DNA from: Methylococcaceae bacterium
GTDB lineage: Bacteria > Pseudomonadota > Gammaproteobacteria > Methylococcales > Methylomonadaceae
Length of the DNA: 5,917 nt
NCBI GenBank assembly: GCA_013138855.1
Contig: WTBX01000188.1
Location: 1 to 5,917 of the forward strand
Direction of reading: 5' to 3'
The first letter of the stretch is position 1; each line of letters opens with the position of its first letter. Both the position numbers and the translations under genes were made by a program. Below the pieces are notes generated by a model, which was not told where the DNA came from, searched no databases, and was given only the letters and a program-made list of their open reading frames with translations. This document shows, one piece after another, positions 1 through 3,865 of the stretch.

Positions 1-723
1 TTTAGTATTAAACAATAAGAAATAAAAACAGGCGGCGAGGGAGTAGAGGTCAGAGGATTGAGTTTGTTCGATGCCTTGTGTTGATAGCTGCTCTGGACTG
101 CTATAACCAAGACTCCAAATGCGTTCATTAAAATTACGCGTGACTCCACCTATTTGTAAACGTACCCCACCAAAATCAATCAATATCGGGCTGCGGTCAC
201 TGTCTTGAATCATGATATTGGCAGGTTTAATGTCACGATGCAAAATCCCTTCGTTGTGTATCGCTTTTAGGGTATCAAGTAGACTGTGTAATAAATGCTC
301 TACAAAAGTGATTTTATCTTCGCGCTGATTTGTCGGTAGATTAACGCCTATTTTTTCTAGGGACTCGCCGAGTATCCATTCTTGAACGATGTAATACGTG
401 TTATTGGCTTGAAAAGTATCAACTAATTGAGGAATGGAAGGAATATTGATTTGTCGTAATACCCGCGCCTCCGTACAAAAATTATTAACGGCTGATTGCC
501 AGATTTCAAGTTCTTCGGTTTGTGATGAATGTAAGCCAATACTGCCATCGTGATTACGAACCATAATTCCACAGGGAAATAGTTCTTTAAGCACAAATCG
601 CTGTCTTTCGTTATTTTCTACCAAATAGGTATAAGCAAATCCGCCACAACCAATGAGGCGAATAATGCGATAACTTGCCAACTGTGTCGCGGTTGGCAAT
701 TCTTCTAAAATCGGCTCAGTCAT
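1..723 (-). CDS. Hanks-type Ser/Thr protein kinase, C-terminal end cut by window edge
   Basis: The visible 241 residues form most of a eukaryotic-like Ser/Thr kinase domain, which would phosphorylate proteins on Ser/Thr using ATP. Landmarks: glycine-rich loop IGCGGFAYTY (24-33), ATP-binding Lys46 in VLKELFP, helix-C Glu85, catalytic loop HRDIKPAN (162-169; Asp164, Asn169), metal-binding DFG (183-185), SPE in place of APE (209-211) and helix-F Asp225 in SDLYSLA. All catalytic residues are present; the third Gly of the GxGxxG loop is Ala30. The reading frame runs open off the left edge, so the end of the kinase domain and any membrane or sensory C-terminal part are unseen. The ATG overlaps the TGA of the PP2C gene (ATGA), and no good Shine-Dalgarno precedes it, so translation probably depends on re-initiation. 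The kinase assignment is near certain; its substrate is unknown. Confidence 0.93.
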   Translation of the reverse strand, partial: MTEPILEELPTATQLASYRIIRLIGCGGFAYTYLVENNERQRFVLKELFPCGIMVRNHDGSIGLHSSQTEELEIWQSAVNNFCTEARVLRQINIPSIPQLVDTFQANNTYYIVQEWILGESLEKIGVNLPTNQREDKITFVEHLLHSLLDTLKAIHNEGILHRDIKPANIMIQDSDRSPILIDFGGVRLQIGGVTRNFNERIWSLGYSSPEQLSTQGIEQTQSSDLYSLAACFYFLLFNTK

Positions 724-1562
724 TGTCCATTAATAAATGCCCCTAAAATAAGGCTAGCATTATCCTGATGTGGGTCATTTTGTGATTCTATCGCCTTAAT
801 TAAGGCGAGTCGCTGTTCATTGAGTGCTTCAAATACTTCAGCGTTATCGCCTTGATAATTGTTAAAAGAACTTAATTGTTGCTCAATTTGAGTGCAGCTT
901 AAAGTTTCCACGCCATCAGAGGCAAGTAACAATAAATCACCCGATTGTATGGGGTAGGCCTCTGTAGGTAAATCTATATGAACTAGCTGCTGCCCATCAA
1001 CGGCACTAATCAATGCATCAGCAATGCTGGCAAAAGAGGCATCATTCATATTAAAATTTTGAGCTTTACGATTTTTCGCAAACTCTCCCCAAGTATGCTT
1101 AACATTTAAACGGGTTAATTGTCCTTGACGATATAACCATAAGGGAGAGTCGCCAATACTTAACCAGTGAATAGTTTTTTCATAACGATCCCAAATAACT
1201 GCAATTAAAGTGCAACCCATACCTTTATATTCAGGTTGTTTTCTAACCGCCTCTGCTAACAAATCATTACTAATATGTAAGGCGGCATTTAATTTTTCTG
1301 GGATACTGCTGTCTAAGTTAAGTTGCAGTAGATAATGCTCAATAAAACTTTCAGTGACTTGAGCAGCGGCAATATCACCATGTCCCATTCCTCCCATGCC
1401 ATCGGTTAACAGATATAAAGTTTGTTGAGTAGGGAATATACCGTCTTCCAAAGCATATTTTTGTCCCTGATAAAAAACCGCATTATTCTCAACGACGGCA
1501 AAAAAATCTTCCTGATAAGGGCGATTGCCCTGAATTTGTTGCGCTGTCCAAAATGATTGCAC
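720..1562 (-). CDS. PP2C-family Ser/Thr protein phosphatase
   Basis: A 280-residue metal-dependent phosphatase of the PPM/PP2C family, about the usual length for a bacterial single-domain enzyme. It would remove phosphate from Ser/Thr, probably reversing the kinase encoded next to it. Visible motifs: NRPYQED (13-19; metal ligand Asp19), TDGMGG (53-58; Asp54), GMGCTLIAVI (114-123), SIGDSPLWLYR (135-145), ASDGV (214-218; Asp216) and QDN (266-268; Asp267). The four acidic metal-binding positions are all intact. There is no signal peptide or membrane segment, so it should be cytoplasmic. The start is GTG, supported by GAAGGA seven bases upstream. It lies 44 bp after the DUF2956 gene and overlaps the kinase by four bases. 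Such pairs are known from PrkC/Stp-type signalling and from type VI secretion (PpkA/PppA), but no secretion genes are visible here, so the pathway is open. Confidence 0.95.
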   Translation of the reverse strand: MQSFWTAQQIQGNRPYQEDFFAVVENNAVFYQGQKYALEDGIFPTQQTLYLLTDGMGGMGHGDIAAAQVTESFIEHYLLQLNLDSSIPEKLNAALHISNDLLAEAVRKQPEYKGMGCTLIAVIWDRYEKTIHWLSIGDSPLWLYRQGQLTRLNVKHTWGEFAKNRKAQNFNMNDASFASIADALISAVDGQQLVHIDLPTEAYPIQSGDLLLLASDGVETLSCTQIEQQLSSFNNYQGDNAEVFEALNEQRLALIKAIESQNDPHQDNASLILGAFINGQ

Positions 1563-1569
1563 GGTTATA

Positions 1570-1575
1570 TCCTTC
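1570..1575 (-). promoter_or_regulatory. Ribosome binding site of the PP2C gene
   Basis: GAAGGA on the minus strand ends seven bases before the GTG at 1562-1560. This near-consensus spacing supports the GTG as the true start rather than an internal ATG. Confidence 0.75.
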
Positions 1576-1606
1576 TTTAACTACAATGTTATTATATTAG
1601 TCTAAA

Positions 1607-1948
1607 TTAACTGCTTTGTTGTATCACCGTATAAACGAGAATACCACTCCATGTAAGCCCTAATAACAACCGTGGCGATAAAAAAATAATGGCTGGTTTA
1701 TTTTCTATGGCAGGTAGCTCAGATTCCAATGCTTGTTTTTGTTTAAGCTCGTGTTTGCGGTGTTTATCTGCCTCGCGAGCTTTGTTTTTCTGTTGTTTTT
1801 TATACTGTGCAATGCCTTTTTCTATGCCTTGAGCAATTAACTTGGTTTGCTCTTTAGTTTGATTAGGACGCTGATTAGCGCGGGCAATTTTCATCGCCTC
1901 GGTTTCCGTTTCAGGGGAAATTACGGTTTGGTTATATTTTTTCGACAC
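1607..1948 (-). CDS. DUF2956 family protein with C-terminal membrane anchor
   Basis: A 113-residue protein that I recognise by its pattern as DUF2956, a gammaproteobacterial family of unknown function. The typical core is present: SPETETEAMKIARANQRP (11-28) followed by TKEQTKLIAQGIEKGIAQYK (31-50), then a very basic, probably helical stretch rich in Lys, Arg and Gln (about 50-75). One hydrophobic helix at about 90-109 ends five residues from the C-terminus, so it should be a tail-anchored inner-membrane protein with its charged part in the cytoplasm. The start is GTG with a good ribosome site. The gene lies nine bases after DUF3301 and 44 bases before the phosphatase, clearly within one operon. 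No catalytic motif is visible. The family call is by memory of the motif, not by search. Confidence 0.85.
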   Translation of the reverse strand: MSKKYNQTVISPETETEAMKIARANQRPNQTKEQTKLIAQGIEKGIAQYKKQQKNKAREADKHRKHELKQKQALESELPAIENKPAIIFLSPRLLLGLTWSGILVYTVIQQSS

Positions 1949-1955
1949 GCTTAAT

Positions 1956-1959
1956 TCCT
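1956..1959 (-). promoter_or_regulatory. Ribosome binding site of the DUF2956 gene, overlapping a stop codon
   Basis: AGGA on the minus strand lies seven bases before the GTG start at 1948-1946. It overlaps the TAG stop of the DUF3301 gene (TAGGA), so translation of the two genes is probably coupled. It supports the GTG start. Confidence 0.7.
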
Positions 1960-2266
1960 ATGGTTCTCGATAAGGGTCTAACTCTATGGATGCAATGTTA
2001 GATCCCAGCATAATTATTTTACCTTGATAACGCTCAAATCCTGTTGCAGAAAATTCAAACACATAAGAACGCCATGTTTGTAATTTTCCATGCTTATCAC
2101 GTTTAGCCCAAAAACCTGTTAGCGCGACGCAATCATCCAGCATTTGCAACTCTAATTGCTTGCAATGTGCTTTAGCCGCATAAAGTGCGGTTTCTCTGGC
2201 TTTTAATGCATTAGAAAAGAAATAAATAACCAATAAAATAAGTCCAATTAGGAAAAAATTAAACAT
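1958..2266 (-). CDS. DUF3301 family membrane-anchored protein
   Basis: A 102-residue protein that I recognise by pattern as DUF3301, a gammaproteobacterial family of unknown function. An N-terminal hydrophobic helix (about 3-18) would anchor it in the inner membrane. The remaining soluble part carries the usual family signature: ARETALYAAKAHC (23-35), LQLMLDD-like ELQMLDDCVAL (39-49), and a beta-rich end with RSYVFEFSATG (66-76), IIMLGS and a final LDPY. The predicted helix lacks a cleavage site, so it is more likely an anchor than a signal peptide. It is the first well-supported gene of the operon and is followed nine bases later by DUF2956; I recall these two families as common neighbours. 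The ribosome site is weak (GAAG), and a small ORF overlaps its start by eight bases, so coupled translation is possible. Confidence 0.85.
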   Translation of the reverse strand: MFNFFLIGLILLVIYFFSNALKARETALYAAKAHCKQLELQMLDDCVALTGFWAKRDKHGKLQTWRSYVFEFSATGFERYQGKIIMLGSNIASIELDPYREP

Positions 2267-2411
2267 TAGCTTCGTATTTTTTATGAATGATTTTCATACG
2301 ATTAGGTAAAATTAACAAAAACAAACCGCCATTGTAGAGATTACGATTACAGCGTGCAAACTGTGCTTTTAAACGCTGCAATTTCACCTGCATACTTATT
2401 TTAAGTAACAT
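2259..2411 (-). CDS. Possible small basic protein upstream of DUF3301
   Basis: A 50-codon frame from ATG at 2411 to TAA at 2259. It overlaps the DUF3301 start by eight bases (ATGTTTAA), an arrangement typical of coupled genes. The product is strongly basic: ten Lys/Arg against one Glu. It has a short hydrophobic stretch, GGLFLLILP (28-36), and an amphipathic KLQRLKAQFAR segment (10-20). I do not recognise it. No convincing ribosome site precedes either the first ATG or the in-frame ATG at codon 7, and an in-frame stop lies just upstream. It may be a true small leader gene, a remnant of a decayed gene, or chance in a promoter region. Confidence 0.3.
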   Translation of the reverse strand: MLLKISMQVKLQRLKAQFARCNRNLYNGGLFLLILPNRMKIIHKKYEANV

Positions 2412-2439
2412 ACCCAACTAACAGATTATTAATAACTTT

Positions 2440-2444
2440 AAAGG
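2440..2444 (+). promoter_or_regulatory. Ribosome binding site of the zinc-ribbon gene
   Basis: AAAGG ends seven bases before the ATG at 2452. A second in-frame ATG at 2458 would be 13 bases away, so the site favours the first ATG. Confidence 0.65.
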
Positions 2445-2451
2445 TTGAATT

Positions 2452-2748
2452 ATGAATATGACTAAATGTCCACAATGTGGAAATCAACGCAACGGCGAAG
2501 AATATAAATGCCCCAAATGTGACTGTTATTATTCTGAACTTGATGAAATTCTTGCAACAGAGAAAGCTGAACTTGAAAAACGCTCGATTAAAGGACGATT
2601 AAACGCAATTAGAGCAGCGGATGATTCTATGGCGGCTTTTAAAAAAGAGTGTCTGCGTGTAAAAGAAAATACCCCTAAAATAGCACTTTTTAGTTTAGCT
2701 TTGATTGTTATGTTTATTTTCACAATGACGTTGTCGGTTATGCTATAG
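2452..2748 (+). CDS. Zinc-ribbon protein with C-terminal membrane helix
   Basis: A 98-residue protein of unknown function. It starts with a zinc-ribbon: CPQC (6-9) and CPKC (20-23) supply four Cys ligands, in the KCPxCGxxR...YxCPKC style of short bacterial zinc-ribbon proteins. A charged, probably helical linker follows (about 28-72, rich in Glu, Lys and Ala). A single hydrophobic helix (about 76-97) runs to the C-terminus, so the zinc-ribbon should face the cytoplasm from the inner membrane. The gene is divergent from the DUF3301 operon and separated from the small ORF by only 40 bp, so the two directions would share a control region. It converges with can. No enzyme motif is visible; a role in binding protein or nucleic acid would be a guess. 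Confidence 0.85.
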   Translation: MNMTKCPQCGNQRNGEEYKCPKCDCYYSELDEILATEKAELEKRSIKGRLNAIRAADDSMAAFKKECLRVKENTPKIALFSLALIVMFIFTMTLSVML

Positions 2749-2825
2749 GTTTTATGAAATTTACCTAGACCTTATTACTTTCGATTTAAAATGAGACAAT
2801 CTGATTTTTGTTTCGCCATTAAGAA

Positions 2826-2867
2826 TACAGGAAACATAAAAATTTTGAGTCTTTAGAATTTCCTGTA
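2826..2867. repeat. Inverted repeat, 9-bp arms
   Basis: TACAGGAAA at 2826-2834 is exactly inverted as TTTCCTGTA at 2859-2867, with 24 AT-rich bases between. No T-run follows on either strand, so it is not a typical terminator. It lies in the 293-bp gene-free stretch after the zinc-ribbon gene. Confidence 0.6.
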
Positions 2868-2884
2868 AAAACGCAGCGGCAAGT

Positions 2885-2937
2885 ACTGGCAGTCCTTTCA
2901 TAGCGTATGAAAATCAATAAAGGACTGCCAGTCCTTT
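2885..2937. repeat. 14-bp-arm hairpin overlapping a 19-bp palindrome
   Basis: ACTGGCAGTCCTTT (2885-2898) is exactly inverted as AAAGGACTGCCAGT (2919-2932), with a 20-base loop that itself holds CATA-GCG-TATG. The right arm is also part of a second perfect palindrome, AAAGGACTG-C-CAGTCCTTT (2919-2937). So the unit ACTGSCAGTCCTTT occurs twice directly (2885-2898 and 2924-2937, one mismatch) and once inverted. The pattern looks like a REP or MITE-type dispersed repeat rather than a terminator. Another perfect palindrome, AGAATTT-T-AAATTCT, lies at 2967-2981. Confidence 0.75.
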
Positions 2938-2987
2938 TACTAAATTACTTAAGTTTCCCTAAAGCCAGAATTTTAAATTCTTCTCAT

Positions 2988-3014
2988 AAAAAAGCCCGCT
3001 AACAACGGGCTTTT
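2988..3014 (-). terminator. Rho-independent terminator after can, possibly bidirectional
   Basis: AAAAGCCCG (2990-2998) pairs with CGGGCTTTT (3006-3014) around a seven-base loop. On the minus strand the hairpin ends in six T, starting about 28 bases after the can stop codon. On the plus strand it ends in four T and could also stop the convergent zinc-ribbon transcript. Confidence 0.9.
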
Positions 3015-3041
3015 AAATAGTCCAAAAAAAATTTCGATAAA

Positions 3042-3683
3042 CTACCTTAACATAGAGCCAAAACGAAAAGTTTCACAGACTTGCTCAAGACTATTTACAC
3101 TCACGCCTAAGTCTTTAAGGTTGCCATCGGTCATGTTATAAATCCAACCATGTACCGATAATTCATTGCCATTATTCCAAGCACGTTGCACAATCGAGGT
3201 ATTACAAACATTCGCCACTTGCTCAATCACATTCAATTCACATAAACGATTAACACGGTTGTCTTGACCTTTAATACCATTGAGTTCTTCACGGTGAGTA
3301 CGATGAACCGTTCTAATATGACTTAACCAGTTATCAATCAAGCCATGCTCTTTTAATTCCAATGCCGCTTTAATACCTCCGCAACCATAATGTCCACAGA
3401 CAATAATGTGTTTAATCTTTAAGACTTCAACAGCGAATTGAACCACTGATAAACAATTTAAATCAGTTGGCACAATTACATTCGCAATATTGCGATGCAC
3501 AAATAATTCACCTGGCCGTAAGCCAGACACTTGGTTAGATGCTACACGACTATCTGAACAGCCTATCCATAAATATTCAGGGGTTTGCTTTTTTGATAAC
3601 TCAATAAAATAATTTGGGTCATCCTGTTTGATTTTATCTGCCCATATTTTGTTATGCTCAAAGATTTTTTGTATATCGCCCAT
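3042..3683 (-). CDS. can: Beta-carbonic anhydrase, type II (Can-like)
   Basis: A 213-residue cytoplasmic zinc enzyme that interconverts CO2 and bicarbonate, supplying bicarbonate to carboxylation reactions. It resembles E. coli Can along nearly its whole length and is only slightly shorter at the C-terminus. The zinc ligands are Cys42 and Asp44 in CSDSR (42-46), with His98 and Cys101 in HYGCGG; Arg46 completes the Asp-Arg dyad. Trp39, Arg64 and Tyr182 match the triad that forms the non-catalytic bicarbonate site of type II enzymes (Trp39, Arg64, Tyr181 in H. influenzae), so allosteric control by bicarbonate and pH is expected. The ATG start matches the Can N-terminus, but the upstream sequence is AT-rich without a clear ribosome site. 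A 182-bp gap separates it from dmsBC, so it may have its own promoter (weak TAATAT at 3758-3753). A terminator follows. Confidence 0.97.
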   Translation of the reverse strand: MGDIQKIFEHNKIWADKIKQDDPNYFIELSKKQTPEYLWIGCSDSRVASNQVSGLRPGELFVHRNIANVIVPTDLNCLSVVQFAVEVLKIKHIIVCGHYGCGGIKAALELKEHGLIDNWLSHIRTVHRTHREELNGIKGQDNRVNRLCELNVIEQVANVCNTSIVQRAWNNGNELSVHGWIYNMTDGNLKDLGVSVNSLEQVCETFRFGSMLR

Positions 3684-3720
3684 GTTGTTAATTATTATTT
3701 TAAGGTTGTTTAAATTGAAC

Positions 3721-3747
3721 AGATACCACCCCTTTAAGGGATGATCT
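3721..3747 (-). promoter_or_regulatory. Imperfect dyad in the can upstream region
   Basis: CCCTT-T-AAGGG (3730-3740) is nested inside AGAT (3721-3724) and ATCT (3744-3747), with a small asymmetric internal loop. It lies 38-64 bases before the can start, and downstream of the weak -10-like TAATAT. It could be a leader hairpin or an operator; this is inferred from symmetry only. Confidence 0.35.
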
Positions 3748-3787
3748 CTGTCATATTATTTCGCAATTAATGAGCTTGCATTGTATA

Positions 3788-3820
3788 AGGCCTGCGAGGT
3801 TTTAAAAACCTCGGAGGTCT
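3788..3820. repeat. 33-bp REP-like palindrome between dmsBC and can
   Basis: CGAGGTTTT-A-AAAACCTCG (3795-3813) is a perfect palindrome with nine-base arms. It extends outward past one G-G mismatch by six more pairs (AGGCCT with AGGTCT, one G-U), giving 15 pairs in all. The core, AGGTTTT...AAAACCT with CTCG arms, resembles a widespread family of dispersed palindromic repeats. No T-run follows, so it is not a classic terminator, but as RNA it could protect or mark the 3' end of the dmsBC transcript, whose stop codon lies 45 bases upstream. Confidence 0.75.
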
Positions 3821-3865
3821 TGCGGTTTAACTTTTATCTGATGTTAAGTTGCTAGTCCACATGTT

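Noticed and set aside
2529..2723. Minus-strand 64-codon frame opposite the zinc-ribbon gene
   Set aside because: The plus-strand gene has a zinc-ribbon motif, a membrane helix and a good ribosome site; the antisense frame has none.
2826..2981. CRISPR array or tRNA in the repeat-rich gap
   Set aside because: The repeats are palindromic and unevenly spaced, with no series of equal repeat-spacer units and no cloverleaf pattern.
3795..3813. Palindrome as a rho-independent terminator of dmsBC
   Set aside because: No run of T follows the stem on the minus strand, where it continues GCAGGCC, so it was called a repeat instead.
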